DNA of 64,000 nt from Algoriphagus limi (GTDB taxonomy: Bacteria > Bacteroidota > Bacteroidia > Cytophagales > Cyclobacteriaceae). The stretch lies in contig NZ_JANWGH010000001.1 in the NCBI RefSeq assembly GCF_024919275.1, positions 558,001 through 622,000 of the forward strand, written 5' to 3'. The notes under the pieces are model-generated. The model did not search any database, was not told the DNA's origin, and was given only the letters and a program-made list of their open reading frames with translations. Shown here piece by piece: positions 1 to 8,956 of the stretch. Position 1 is the first letter of the stretch. Each line of letters starts with the position of its first letter. A program made the translations under genes and the position numbers.

Positions 1-2776
1 ATTTCCGCAATTGGAGTTGATAAAGAGTCTCTTCGTCAATCCATTCACTCATTTTTCCCAATGCATCGCTTGCATAATTGCTTAATCCAATTTGACGAGC
101 TACTTGAACTTTTTTAATCCAAAGCAATGGGTCTCGGTTAAATTCAGTGGCTGCATTTAGAATTTCATATTGAACCAAAGGATCGCTTTGAATTAGCTGT
201 GCAGACCAAATTAAAGGAGAATAATAAGGATTTCCAGTAAGCTCATCACCCAAATCCAACCAATTCAAAAAGGCCTGAACTGATTCTTGATTTTGAAAAT
301 CAGGATTCTGTGAAAACTCCCTCAAATGTTCATTTTCACCGAATATCTTCTGAACCATTTCAGCCAATTCCTGAATCTGCTTTGGATTTAATCCATGAGA
401 TTTTGCTTTTAAAAGTTTTGCTGCAAGGTCAGCTTTAAGCATTTCATTTGTCAAGCCTTCCCATTCTTCAAAAAGCTTCTCAGGAAGGGATTCATAAAGT
501 TTTTCAATGATTTGAAGATAAATCCCTTCCTCCGAATCCAGGTTTTGAATCCAGGCTGGAAAGTCCAAACTGTATTCCAAACGGATTTCTTCTGCTTCTT
601 GCTCAAATCCACCCAGAACCAATAATTCCCAATGGTAATTAGAAAATGCTTGAAAACCTTTTTCCCTTGCAGCCAAAAGTTCTGTTCCTGCTTTTTTGAA
701 ATCCAATTGCTGGGCAAGAATGGTGGAAGATAGGTGAAGGAAATAGCCCGCATCTCCTGGATTTCGAAAGGCTAGACCATTTAGGTTTTTTATCACGTCT
801 CCAACTCTACCAGCAGACAAGCTTCGAATTACAGCCGTTTCCTGAAGAGACATGATGTAAGGATTCATCTCTTCCTGTTGCCAAAGTGAATCCAAAAGTG
901 CTAAATCTTCATCGGGACTAGGTTGGTCTAGAACCGAAAAAAGGTTTCGAAGAGCAGCTTGAGTCAAAAGAGGTGTATCACTTTCTTGAATGGCCTTTTC
1001 AGTAGATTCAATCAGTTTTTCTAATGGAAAATTTCCCAAAGCATGCTGATGGGCCAATTCATTGATAAAGCCAGGTAGGTCTTTTGGCTGCTCTGTTTCC
1101 ATATCTAATTGCCCTGATTTCAATTGCGTAGCCAAGAGATTATTCTTACTTACTAATTGATTCGAAGGAGCTTCCTCCAAAAGTTTTTTGGCATCCTCAG
1201 GCCGATTGGATTTGGTATAAAATAAAGCTAGGTTGTTTCGGATTGCCTCACTTTTTGGGAAAAAAGAAAGTCCTTGCTCCAAGGTAGTTATGGCTTGAAA
1301 CATTTTTTGCTCTTGGTGATATCGATCTGCTAAAAGGACAATGTTGTCTTCCTGTGGAGCTTCCGAAAAACTTTGTTCCAAATGGCTTTTTGCTAGAGAG
1401 GGCTGCTTCATCTCAAGTAGCAAATGAGCTAATGCATTTTTCGCTTTTGGGTTGTTTCGATATCGAAACCAAGCATTCTCGTATAAAATACTTGCTTCTA
1501 ATTTTTGATCAGTTTCGTAGTAATAATCACCGAGAACTTGGTTGCTCAAGGCATTTACCTGAACACCAATAATCCCATCCGCATAGGTGGTCAGGACAAG
1601 CATGGCGATCAATCCTCCCAAACGCAAATGATAATAAGGAAGGGAATAGGGTTTGAAAAGCACTCGTTCTACATCTTTCCCACTATCCATTAGAGTGAAG
1701 AAATTGGAAAAGACATAGACCATGAAAAAAGCTGAGAACCCGATTTGGGAATAGGTAAATAGATGTTTAAGAAGTTCTTCAGCTGGTTGATTTCCTACCA
1801 ACTTCAGCTTCCAAATCACCCAAAGTGTAATCCCAAAACCTAATAAATGAAGTGACTCTAATGAAAAAAGGTTGAAACTTGGGTCTAGGTCATTTTTTGA
1901 TTTTACTCTTAGAACTAACCAACCCATCAATCCAACTGGAATTACCAAAATCAAAGGATGGAAAGTAGGAATCCAAGAAATAGGTAAGCCTGTCAGATCC
2001 AAAAGCATGTTGAATACTAAGAGCAAATAAAGAAGGCCTATGACTAGAAATTGGATTGAAACTCTAAGCCCCAAGTTTTTATTAGCTCGCGTAAGCAGAA
2101 TATAAGTTCCGGATAGTATCGCATGACCATTCCAAAAAATCCAAGCTATGCTAAGCCCCAGTAAAATAATGAAGGAATGTTCAGCCAGAAATACGTTTGG
2201 ACTTGGGATCGGGCTAGCTGATAAAAGAGTAGCAGTTGTTCCAATTACTAAAGTCAGTATTACGATCCAACGGAGAAGCAAAGGCCTATTTTTCCCTTCC
2301 AAATGAAAAAAGACAGGACCTGCTAAGGTTCCGATGATGGAAATGATCAATGGGTAATTGCTGTTGATGCCATTGATATTCAAACCATTCAAATTGCTAA
2401 AAACCAATAGAATGATCCAGGCTATTCCTGCTGCCAAAAAGTGCCATTTTTTGAAAGATGAAATGATGGCTAAAAAGAAAGAGACGCTAATGCCTGCCAG
2501 GATTCCAAAAATCTCATTTTCCAAATAAGGAATACGAGGAGCAAAGGATTGGAATTCCTGAAAAACCAGAAAATTATCAATCAAAACCGGGAAGGAAAGA
2601 GGGCCAATGGAAGCCCAATCGAAAGGGATAGGTAGTCTATCCAAAAAATATCCGGGTAGGAGAACCCGATAAGCTACCGGATCAAAAATGAGGTAATAGT
2701 ATGAAAAAAGCCCTCCCAAAAGAATAAATAGGAGAGCAGGAAAATAGCCCAAGAATGGGGATTTTGCTTTCTGCAT
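1..2776 (-). CDS. Large multi-pass membrane protein with TPR-like C-terminal half (partial, 3' end outside window)
   Basis: The reading frame is open from ATG at 2776 to the window edge, giving 925 visible codons without a stop. The first 430 or so residues contain about eleven hydrophobic segments, starting at residue 10, which suggests a polytopic inner-membrane protein. From about residue 435 the protein becomes a soluble helical repeat region with TPR-like spacing (for example ALAHLLLEMKQPSLAKSHLE, followed about 34 residues later by a similar helix pair). The ATG overlaps the gatC stop codon by one base (TAATG), so translation is probably coupled. I do not recognise a named family. The layout recalls large membrane/TPR proteins of Bacteroidota that may be involved in envelope or polymer processes, but no catalytic motif was seen and no function is claimed. 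Confidence 0.8.
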   Translation of the reverse strand, partial: MQKAKSPFLGYFPALLFILLGGLFSYYYLIFDPVAYRVLLPGYFLDRLPIPFDWASIGPLSFPVLIDNFLVFQEFQSFAPRIPYLENEIFGILAGISVSFFLAIISSFKKWHFLAAGIAWIILLVFSNLNGLNINGINSNYPLIISIIGTLAGPVFFHLEGKNRPLLLRWIVILTLVIGTTATLLSASPIPSPNVFLAEHSFIILLGLSIAWIFWNGHAILSGTYILLTRANKNLGLRVSIQFLVIGLLYLLLVFNMLLDLTGLPISWIPTFHPLILVIPVGLMGWLVLRVKSKNDLDPSFNLFSLESLHLLGFGITLWVIWKLKLVGNQPAEELLKHLFTYSQIGFSAFFMVYVFSNFFTLMDSGKDVERVLFKPYSLPYYHLRLGGLIAMLVLTTYADGIIGVQVNALSNQVLGDYYYETDQKLEASILYENAWFRYRNNPKAKNALAHLLLEMKQPSLAKSHLEQSFSEAPQEDNIVLLADRYHQEQKMFQAITTLEQGLSFFPKSEAIRNNLALFYTKSNRPEDAKKLLEEAPSNQLVSKNNLLATQLKSGQLDMETEQPKDLPGFINELAHQHALGNFPLEKLIESTEKAIQESDTPLLTQAALRNLFSVLDQPSPDEDLALLDSLWQQEEMNPYIMSLQETAVIRSLSAGRVGDVIKNLNGLAFRNPGDAGYFLHLSSTILAQQLDFKKAGTELLAAREKGFQAFSNYHWELLVLGGFEQEAEEIRLEYSLDFPAWIQNLDSEEGIYLQIIEKLYESLPEKLFEEWEGLTNEMLKADLAAKLLKAKSHGLNPKQIQELAEMVQKIFGENEHLREFSQNPDFQNQESVQAFLNWLDLGDELTGNPYYSPLIWSAQLIQSDPLVQYEILNAATEFNRDPLLWIKKVQVARQIGLSNYASDALGKMSEWIDEETLYQLQLRK

Positions 2777-3063
2777 TATTCTAAAACCTTTGGAACTCGG
2801 AAATAATCGGAATCACGTTTTGGGGCATTTTTTAATCCTGCTTCATGATCCAAATGGTTCCCTACTTCATCTTCCCGCATATCATTTACTTCCGAAGACA
2901 TGGTGGTCAAAGGATCTACATTTTCGGTGTCGACTTCATTCAATTTTTCTACCCAATCCAGAATTTGGCTCATATCCTGAGACATTTTCTCAGCACTGCT
3001 TTCATCAAATTCAAGTCTGGCTAAGTGGGCGATTTTCTTGATAGTATCTTTATCGATTTTCAT
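2776..3063 (-). CDS. gatC: Asp-tRNA(Asn)/Glu-tRNA(Gln) amidotransferase subunit C
   Basis: A 95-residue protein of the usual GatC length. It shows the family signature: an N-terminal helix with KKIAHLARLEF, a DWVEKLNEVDTENVDP segment, and a C-terminal Asp-rich stretch ending in DYFRVPKVLE. GatC tethers GatA and GatB in the complex that converts Glu-tRNA(Gln) or Asp-tRNA(Asn) to the amidated forms in the cytoplasm. GatA and GatB are not in this window, so the complex is encoded at dispersed loci. It lies 3 nt downstream of plsC and overlaps the next gene by 1 nt, so it is part of a tightly packed leftward operon. Confidence 0.93.
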   Translation of the reverse strand: MKIDKDTIKKIAHLARLEFDESSAEKMSQDMSQILDWVEKLNEVDTENVDPLTTMSSEVNDMREDEVGNHLDHEAGLKNAPKRDSDYFRVPKVLE

Positions 3064-3066
3064 TTT

Positions 3067-3807
3067 CTAATTATTGTAAAAAACGGCATTATCCTCGTTT
3101 AATTGTTTTTGGATAACTGCAAAACATGCATTTTTCAAATCTTCTTCGCTGGACTCTTCAGTAGGCACAATAGCTTCATGCAAGACCATTTTTGCTGCAT
3201 GGAAGTCCAATAGCAGGCGGCCGTCGTCGGGTAAAATTAGATGATTATACGATAAGGTGACAGGAATTATGGGGATTTGTTTTTCCAAGGCCAATCGAAA
3301 CGCCCCATTTTTAAAATGTACCATAGAAGGTGGATGGTGCGTATAAATTCCTCCTTCCGGGAAAATCACAATGCTACTTCCCTCATCGATTGCAAGTCCT
3401 GCACGACGCATGGTTTCTGCTCTACTCTTCACTCTCGCTCGATCTACTGCGATATGTAGTTTTTTAAAGTAGTAACCAAAAAGAGGAGCTTTTCGAATAG
3501 ATGCCTTCCCGATGAATTGGACATCTCCGGGTATAAAACCCATCATGGGGATGTCTAAATAAGAAAAATGGTTTGCTGCAAAAATATAGGATTGGTTCTT
3601 TTCCAATTTACATCTGATTTCTAGATGTACAGGCTTGAAAATCAAAATGAAATAGACCTTTGCCCAGTATCTGTTGATCTTTCTTCCAAATGGCTTCCAG
3701 CCTGGAATCCAAATACAAATCAGGAAAAAAGGGAAGATGATCAAGAAACTGACCACAAAGAGTAATCCTGCATAGATGGTGTAAATCCTCCTTAAAAGAT
3801 TACGCAT
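3067..3807 (-). CDS. plsC: 1-acyl-sn-glycerol-3-phosphate acyltransferase (PlsC family)
   Basis: 246 residues. An N-terminal hydrophobic stretch (residues 10-35) anchors it in the inner membrane. The acyltransferase motifs are visible: NHFSYLD (the NHxxxxD catalytic motif, about residue 79) and FPEGG (about residue 150), which binds the glycerol phosphate. It would transfer a second acyl chain onto lysophosphatidic acid to make phosphatidic acid. Related lysophospholipid acyltransferases share these motifs, so the exact acceptor is inferred. The start overlaps the end of the globin gene by 8 nt and gatC follows after 3 nt. Confidence 0.88.
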   Translation of the reverse strand: MRNLLRRIYTIYAGLLFVVSFLIIFPFFLICIWIPGWKPFGRKINRYWAKVYFILIFKPVHLEIRCKLEKNQSYIFAANHFSYLDIPMMGFIPGDVQFIGKASIRKAPLFGYYFKKLHIAVDRARVKSRAETMRRAGLAIDEGSSIVIFPEGGIYTHHPPSMVHFKNGAFRLALEKQIPIIPVTLSYNHLILPDDGRLLLDFHAAKMVLHEAIVPTEESSEEDLKNACFAVIQKQLNEDNAVFYNN

Positions 3808-4177
3808 GATTGATCATGTGATTGGCAACCTTGATAAAATATCCCATCATCATTTCCCGAACTTCCTGGTCTAATTTTACTTTGTCCATTGCTTCAAACA
3901 TGGTATTTAGCCAATGATTTCTAAGTTCGGAGCCGATTTTCCATTGCATATGTCGAAGTCGCAATCTGGGATGACCACGTTCCTCCGAATAGGTTTGAGG
4001 TCCTCCAAAAACCTGAAGCAAAAATAAAAAAAGACGCCTTTCTGCAGGACCAAGATCTTCCTCAGGATAGAGCTTTCGAAGTTCATCGTTTTTTGCTACT
4101 CCCTGATAAAAATGATGAACCAAGTCTTGGATTTTTTCCTCGCCGACGGCTTCGTAGATGCTTTGAAAGGGATTCAT
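3800..4177 (-). CDS. Group II truncated hemoglobin
   Basis: 125 residues, the typical length of a 2-on-2 truncated globin. Group II features are visible: an N-terminal YEAVGEEKIQDLVHHFY helix, the segment LFLFLLQVFGGPQTYSEERGHPRLRLRH containing the likely proximal histidine, and a C-terminal MMGYFIKVANHMIN helix. Family members (YjbI/HbO-like) bind haem and handle O2, NO or redox ligands in the cytoplasm, and the ligand here is not known. The gene sits 27 nt after the nfeD-like gene and overlaps plsC, so it is cotranscribed with membrane and lipid genes. Confidence 0.88.
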   Translation of the reverse strand: MNPFQSIYEAVGEEKIQDLVHHFYQGVAKNDELRKLYPEEDLGPAERRLFLFLLQVFGGPQTYSEERGHPRLRLRHMQWKIGSELRNHWLNTMFEAMDKVKLDQEVREMMMGYFIKVANHMINHA

Positions 4178-4204
4178 GGCCCAAACTTAGCAAAAAGCAG
4201 ACGT

Positions 4205-5554
4205 TTAGCCTTCCTGTTTTTTCACTTTCAAAGAAGTGCCTTCTGTAGAGATGACGATGATTTTTTCTCCCTGCTCGATGAATTCACCTCGGGAATAGGC
4301 ATCGAAGATTTCACCATCGATTTCGATTCGGCCACTTGGTCTAAGTCTGGAATGAACGACTCCGATTTTCCCTTTCAAAGATTCAGGATAAAAGGTAGAA
4401 GTATAGCCCTCATTTCTGTCTTGGGTGGTGGCGAGAGTAATGGTATTGAAGGCTTTCCATGAATTTACTTTTGGCGTAAGCCAAAAGATGAGTCCAACAG
4501 CAGTGATCGCTGCGAGAATTACCGTCAATAAGGCAGTGAATAACTGCTCTGCTGGTACGAACTGAAAGTCAAAGTTTTCGTTGGGAAGCATTCCCAAAAC
4601 CAAGCCAGCAAAAATTCCTATAATCCCCAACACACCAAAAACTCCAAATCCGGGAACTACAAATAATTCGATCGCTAATAGTATAACTCCCACTATGAAG
4701 ACGATCATTTCCCAGTTTTCGGCCATTCCATTGAGGTAATAAGGAATGAAGTATAAAATGGTGGCAATAATAGATGCCGCTAAAGGAAATCCCACACCTG
4801 GTGTTTGGAGTTCAAAGTAAATTCCTCCAATTATTATTAAAATTAAAATTCCTGAAATGGCTGGGTTGAGGAAAAAGGAAATGATTTGTTCCGTTCCCGA
4901 AACTTCGTAGGAAATGATTTCAGCATCTTCGATTCCCTGAGCAGCTAGGATATCATCGATGGAACGGTATTCTCCTTCGCAAAAACCGTATTTAATAGCT
5001 TCTGAAACTGAAAAGGTGAGAACAGATCCCTTTTCGCTAATTCCTTCCAGTTCAATATTTTCATCCACCATCGCTTCAGCGATCTTAGGATCCCGACCTG
5101 AAGCTTCTGCGGTACTTCGCATCATGGAACGCATGTAAGATTGATACTTGTCAGGAGCTGCGGCACCATCCGCTCCGTTGACGACTGTTGCTGCACCAAT
5201 ACTCGAACCAGGAGCCATGTAAATACTATCGCTTGCTATAGAAATCAAAGCTCCAGCAGAGGCCGCATCTTTGTTGATGAAAGTATACACAGGAATGGGG
5301 GATTCCAGAATCATGGTTCGAATATCATCTGCATCATTCACGGCTCCACCATAGGTGTCCATCTCGATAATGATCAAATCAGCTTCCTGCTTTTCAGCAT
5401 TTTCCAATGCAAGTTTTACCCGTCTGTTCATTGCAGGATCAATGTCCCGATCAATTTTAAAGGTATATATCCGCTCAATTTCTTGATTTTGAGCGAGAGA
5501 GGGGAGGAAGGTTACTCCAAAAAGAAGAATGAATAGTAAGATGAATCGACTCAT
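4205..5554 (-). CDS. NfeD-family membrane serine protease (ClpP-like plus NfeD OB fold)
   Basis: About 449 residues from the preferred ATG at 5554, which opens directly into a signal sequence (MSRFILLFILLFGVTFLPSLAQ). An upstream in-frame ATG at 5602 would add 16 polar residues before the signal peptide and is less likely. Residues about 25-215 form a ClpP-like domain with the catalytic-serine region DAASAGALISIASD and a following PGSSIGAAT turn. Next come four or five membrane helices (about 235-385), then a C-terminal NfeD OB-fold domain (GKIGVVHSRLRPSGRIEIDG). Long NfeD proteins cleave stomatin-type partners at the membrane. No stomatin gene is present here. It is the first gene of the leftward five-gene operon. 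Confidence 0.88.
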   Translation of the reverse strand: MSRFILLFILLFGVTFLPSLAQNQEIERIYTFKIDRDIDPAMNRRVKLALENAEKQEADLIIIEMDTYGGAVNDADDIRTMILESPIPVYTFINKDAASAGALISIASDSIYMAPGSSIGAATVVNGADGAAAPDKYQSYMRSMMRSTAEASGRDPKIAEAMVDENIELEGISEKGSVLTFSVSEAIKYGFCEGEYRSIDDILAAQGIEDAEIISYEVSGTEQIISFFLNPAISGILILIIIGGIYFELQTPGVGFPLAASIIATILYFIPYYLNGMAENWEMIVFIVGVILLAIELFVVPGFGVFGVLGIIGIFAGLVLGMLPNENFDFQFVPAEQLFTALLTVILAAITAVGLIFWLTPKVNSWKAFNTITLATTQDRNEGYTSTFYPESLKGKIGVVHSRLRPSGRIEIDGEIFDAYSRGEFIEQGEKIIVISTEGTSLKVKKQEG

Positions 5555-5730
5555 ACAGCAAGATACCTTTTTCAATGAATTTCCACGATGATAGTTTCTC
5601 AAAAGATGTGTTTCAAGGTCAATTTCTAGTTTCCAGTTTAGTTTTTGCCGTCTTCAAATTTTCTTTAGCATAATTCTTGATATCTAAAGGGTGTTTGATT
5701 TTATCCTTGAATTCAATTTCGATAAACACT

Positions 5731-6891
5731 ATGCATTTGCCCAAATATTTGACTTTGACAGCAATTCTTTCATTGACCTCTTGGGGAGCTTTTTCAGCTA
5801 CCGGATTGGATTCTCTTCGAACAGAGAAAATTGGGGGTCAAAACTTTGTCATTCATGAGGTAGAGGCTAAAGAAACTCTCTTTGCCATTTCCAGACGCTA
5901 TAAGACTCCTGTGGGAGATATAGTAAAAGCAAATGAAAGTCTGAAAAGTGGACTTCAAGTTGGTCAGCAAATCAGAGTGCCTTATATCAGTGAGGCAGCG
6001 ATTCCTGAAGGATCAGATTTGCATAAAGTGGCATCAGGAGAAACTTTATTTGCCATTTCTAAAAAATATGGGGTCTCTGTGGATGAGTTGAAGCAGTGGA
6101 ATAATCTAAAAGGAAATGATTTGAGTGTGGGTCAGGCTTTGGTGATTCGAAAGACAGTGAGTGAACCATCACCACTAGCAGAGGTAAAAGAACCGACTCC
6201 ATCAACTGCTCCTGTTAAGGAATCGCCAAAGAAAGAAGTTACTTCGAAACCAGTTGCAATTGCAGAAACTCCAAAGGAAGAGGTGAAGAAAATTGAAAAA
6301 GTAGTAGAAGAAAAGCCAAAATCAGAGCCAAAAGCTACTGTGTCTGCTCCTTCTAATGCCACACCAATAGTTCCTGGAGATTGGATTTCTCACGAAGTTC
6401 GATCTGGTGAAACATTATTTTCAATTGCTAATCAATACAATGCACCTATTGAAGATTTGATCACTTGGAATGCCCTTAGCTCCAATAATTTGAAAGTTGG
6501 TCAAGTTCTTAAGGTAGGTCGAGCCGAGCCAGGACCTTCCAAGGTACCTATAGTAGGTGACCCAAAAGTGGCTACGTCCATGGAAGAGATGCATCAAGTT
6601 CCTGATGGTGCTAGTACAGGTGGTTTTAAGAATATTTCCGAAATGGGTCAAGCAGAAGTGATTCCAGGAACAGGAGGCCATAAAAAGTATTTGGTTCTTC
6701 ACCGAACCGCTCCTGTTGGTACAATCATGCGAGTGAGAAATGAGGAAAATGACATCACGATTTTTGCTCGCGTAGTTGGCGCTTTGCCAGAAACTGGTGA
6801 TAATTCCAAACTCGTGATTAAGCTTTCGCAAGCAGCTTATGAACAACTAAAGGCTGTGAATTCGCGCTTCCCTGTAGAAGTCACTTACTAA
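5731..6891 (+). CDS. Secreted protein with three LysM domains and a C-terminal RlpA-like barrel
   Basis: 386 residues from ATG 5731, chosen because it begins a signal peptide (MHLPKYLTLTAILSLTSWGAFSA). An in-frame ATG at 5677 would put 18 extra residues in front of it. Three LysM repeats with the ETLF(A/S)I core are visible at about residues 40-85, 100-145 and 230-275, separated by a Pro/Lys/Glu-rich low-complexity linker between repeats 2 and 3. The last 90 residues (HRTAPVGTIMRVRNEEND onward) resemble an RlpA-like double-psi beta-barrel, but the usual catalytic Asp/His are not obvious, so it may bind rather than cut. The role is inferred as periplasmic peptidoglycan binding. A terminator follows the stop. 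Confidence 0.87.
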   Translation: MHLPKYLTLTAILSLTSWGAFSATGLDSLRTEKIGGQNFVIHEVEAKETLFAISRRYKTPVGDIVKANESLKSGLQVGQQIRVPYISEAAIPEGSDLHKVASGETLFAISKKYGVSVDELKQWNNLKGNDLSVGQALVIRKTVSEPSPLAEVKEPTPSTAPVKESPKKEVTSKPVAIAETPKEEVKKIEKVVEEKPKSEPKATVSAPSNATPIVPGDWISHEVRSGETLFSIANQYNAPIEDLITWNALSSNNLKVGQVLKVGRAEPGPSKVPIVGDPKVATSMEEMHQVPDGASTGGFKNISEMGQAEVIPGTGGHKKYLVLHRTAPVGTIMRVRNEENDITIFARVVGALPETGDNSKLVIKLSQAAYEQLKAVNSRFPVEVTY

Positions 6892-6902
6892 TAATTCTTA
6901 CC

Positions 6903-6931
6903 AAGCCCGGTTTTTTAATCGGGCTTTTTTT
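6903..6931 (+). terminator. Rho-independent terminator after the LysM gene
   Basis: A perfect 7-bp stem AAGCCCG / CGGGCTT (6903-6909 with 6920-6926) encloses a 10-nt loop and is followed by a T run to 6931. It lies 12 nt beyond the LysM gene stop codon. Confidence 0.8.
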
Positions 6932-6963
6932 GAACCTTGTGTTTTTCGCTAAGTTCTAATTGC

Positions 6964-7566
6964 ATGTCTTTCAAATCCTATTTTCTTCCGTTAATTCTAA
7001 TCTTTTCATTACTCCTATCCTTTGACCTTTTTGCGCAAACCGGTGAGGAGTTGATGGATTTTAATCAACAACGACTGGATTACAATCGAAAGGGAATGTT
7101 GATACTTGGTTCTTGGGCGATTGGAAATATGATTTGGGGAGGCATTGCAGCAGGTCAAACTTCAGGTGAGATAAAAGCTTTTCACCAAATGAATTTGTAC
7201 TGGAATTCCGTTAATCTGATCATTGCTGGTTTTGGCTATTGGCAGGCTACACAAAATCCTGGACAATTAGGTTTTATGGAAACGATCGAAGCCCAACATG
7301 GAATTGAGAAAATCCTCTTGGTCAATGCGGCATTGGATGTTGCCTACATGGCTGGAGGTTTATATTTAAAGGAAAGAGGCCTACGGAAATCCAATTTAAA
7401 ACTTCAGGGATTTGGAAAATCAATTATACTTCAAGGAGCTTTTCTTTTAGCATTTGATGCAATCATGTATGGGATGCATCATCAGCATGCCCAAGAACTT
7501 CCTGCAATTTTTGAGAATTTGGCACTTGGTCCAAATAGCATTTCCTTATCGATTCCTTTGCATTGA
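6964..7566 (+). CDS. Hypothetical small membrane protein (possibly DUF6992-like)
   Basis: 200 residues from ATG 6964, the codon that opens a signal-like segment (MSFKSYFLPLILIFSLLLSFDLFAQ). The earlier ATG at 6937 lies almost on the preceding terminator and is less likely. After the signal there are roughly four hydrophobic stretches (about 40-60, 75-95, 115-135, 150-170) rich in Gly, Trp and Met, such as LGSWAIGNMIWGGIAAGQ. Similar short membrane proteins of unknown function are common in Bacteroidota. No catalytic motif is visible and the function is unknown. Confidence 0.7.
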   Translation: MSFKSYFLPLILIFSLLLSFDLFAQTGEELMDFNQQRLDYNRKGMLILGSWAIGNMIWGGIAAGQTSGEIKAFHQMNLYWNSVNLIIAGFGYWQATQNPGQLGFMETIEAQHGIEKILLVNAALDVAYMAGGLYLKERGLRKSNLKLQGFGKSIILQGAFLLAFDAIMYGMHHQHAQELPAIFENLALGPNSISLSIPLH

Positions 7567-7577
7567 TAGACTCTTCG

Positions 7578-7609
7578 TTTGTCATTGTAGCAAAGCAAGG
7601 GTACCTTTG
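7578..7609 (+). promoter_or_regulatory. Bacteroidota-type promoter upstream of the 7627 gene
   Basis: TTTG at 7578-7581 is separated by exactly 20 nt from TACCTTTG at 7602-7609. This matches the known Bacteroidota primary sigma consensus (TTTG, 19-21 nt, TAnnTTTG). The predicted transcript start lies only about 10 nt before the ATG at 7627, so the leader is very short. Confidence 0.55.
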
Positions 7610-7626
7610 TACCCTAGTACAATCCC

Positions 7627-8181
7627 ATGAATAAGTTTCAGTTGTTTTTCCATCATGTATTCCGCTTTATTTGGAATCTGATTTTTATAATTTCTTACCC
7701 CATTCTCGCAAGTTTTGGATTACTGTTTATTGGGCTTACCTGGCTCTTTTCCCAACTCTCCAAATTGCTGACTCGAATTAAGCCTGAAGGAAGAAAGGTG
7801 GTTTTAAAAGAAACTGAGTGGGAAGAATTACCCCATTCAGATGGTCTTTTAGAAGCTAAATTGGTAAAAACAATCATGTTTGGTCCTTCTGGATTTCGAT
7901 TAAGGCGGATAGATGGAGTTCCAAGTGTGCTTTCAGATTTTGTTTTTGGGAACAAAGTTCGGGTAATCGAAGAGGGGTTTATTTTGGAAAAATGGAATAG
8001 TACCGACCCAAAACAGCTTCCTGATTTTGATATTTGTCTGTATAATCCTGACGATGATTCCTTGAGGTCGCTCACCAATATGAAATGCTTCGATTGGCAT
8101 GTCTCCGAGAAAAATGAGAATCAGCTTTTCTTCAAATGGTTTGATGGTACCCAGGGTGGGGAAGTAGAAGTTGCTTTGTGA
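7627..8181 (+). CDS. Hypothetical protein with N-terminal membrane hairpin
   Basis: 184 residues. The first 50 contain two hydrophobic segments (FIWNLIFIISYPILASFGLLFIGLTWLF, given here only as an extent of about residues 12-40). The rest is a soluble mixed alpha/beta domain with no motif I can name. The last codons overlap the next gene (GTGA), which suggests coupled translation with the TIGR02757-family protein. A good promoter lies just upstream. Function unknown. Confidence 0.7.
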   Translation: MNKFQLFFHHVFRFIWNLIFIISYPILASFGLLFIGLTWLFSQLSKLLTRIKPEGRKVVLKETEWEELPHSDGLLEAKLVKTIMFGPSGFRLRRIDGVPSVLSDFVFGNKVRVIEEGFILEKWNSTDPKQLPDFDICLYNPDDDSLRSLTNMKCFDWHVSEKNENQLFFKWFDGTQGGEVEVAL

Positions 8182-8954
8182 ATTCAATGCAGGATTTAAA
8201 AGGATTTCTAGACGAAAAAGTTGAGCAGTATAATCAACCGGGTTTTATTCCGAATGACCCCATTTCCATTCCCCATATATTCCAAAAGAAGGAGGATATA
8301 GAAATTTCAGGTTTTTTTGCGGCCATTCTAGCTTGGGGGCAACGGAAAACCATCATTTCGAAATGCTTGGAATTGATGGCCTTGATGGATAATGCACCTC
8401 ATGATTTTATGCTGAATCATCAGGATTTAGATCTGAAACCATTTTTGAATTTCAAGCATCGTACATTTAATGATGTGGATACGCTTTATTTCATCCACTT
8501 TTTTTCGTGGTTTTATAAAAACTATGATTCTTTGGAGGAAGCATTTTTGACTGGATCAAATTACGATGGAGAAGCAATGGAAGGAATGTTAATTCGTTTC
8601 CATGAGATGTTCTTCTCACTTCCGGAAGCACCTAAGCGGACTAAAAAGCATATTGCCACCCCTGCTAGAAAATCTGCTTGTAAGCGAATGAATATGTTTT
8701 TGAGGTGGATGGTCCGATCAGATGACAAGGGAGTGGATTTTGGAATCTGGAAAAAGATCAATCCATCTCAGTTAATCTGTCCTTGCGATTTGCATGTGGA
8801 CAGGGTAGCTAGAAAATTAGGATTGATTACCCGAAAACAAACCGATTGGCAAACTGCCGTTGATCTTACGGAACAGCTGAGGGAATTCGACCCCAAAGAT
8901 CCCGTGAAATATGATTTTGCTCTCTTCGGTTTAGGAATTGAAGAGAAGTTCTAG
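8178..8954 (+). CDS. TIGR02757/DUF2400 family protein
   Basis: 258 residues from GTG 8178, which overlaps the preceding stop codon (GTGA). An ATG three codons in, at 8187, is an alternative. It shows the conserved features of this Bacteroidota/Campylobacterota family: FFAAILAWGQRKTI near residue 45, KRMNMFLRWMVRSDDKGVDFGIW near 170, and CPCDLHVDRVARKLGLI near 205. The helix-hairpin-like C-terminal half, with DLHVDRVARKLG and a distal aspartate, is reminiscent of DNA-glycosylase folds. That link is an inference and no activity is claimed. Confidence 0.85.
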   Translation: MNSMQDLKGFLDEKVEQYNQPGFIPNDPISIPHIFQKKEDIEISGFFAAILAWGQRKTIISKCLELMALMDNAPHDFMLNHQDLDLKPFLNFKHRTFNDVDTLYFIHFFSWFYKNYDSLEEAFLTGSNYDGEAMEGMLIRFHEMFFSLPEAPKRTKKHIATPARKSACKRMNMFLRWMVRSDDKGVDFGIWKKINPSQLICPCDLHVDRVARKLGLITRKQTDWQTAVDLTEQLREFDPKDPVKYDFALFGLGIEEKF

Positions 8955-8956
8955 AC

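Noticed and set aside
6421..6846. Minus-strand open frame inside the LysM gene
   Set aside because: Antisense to a well-supported gene, no start signal or homology.
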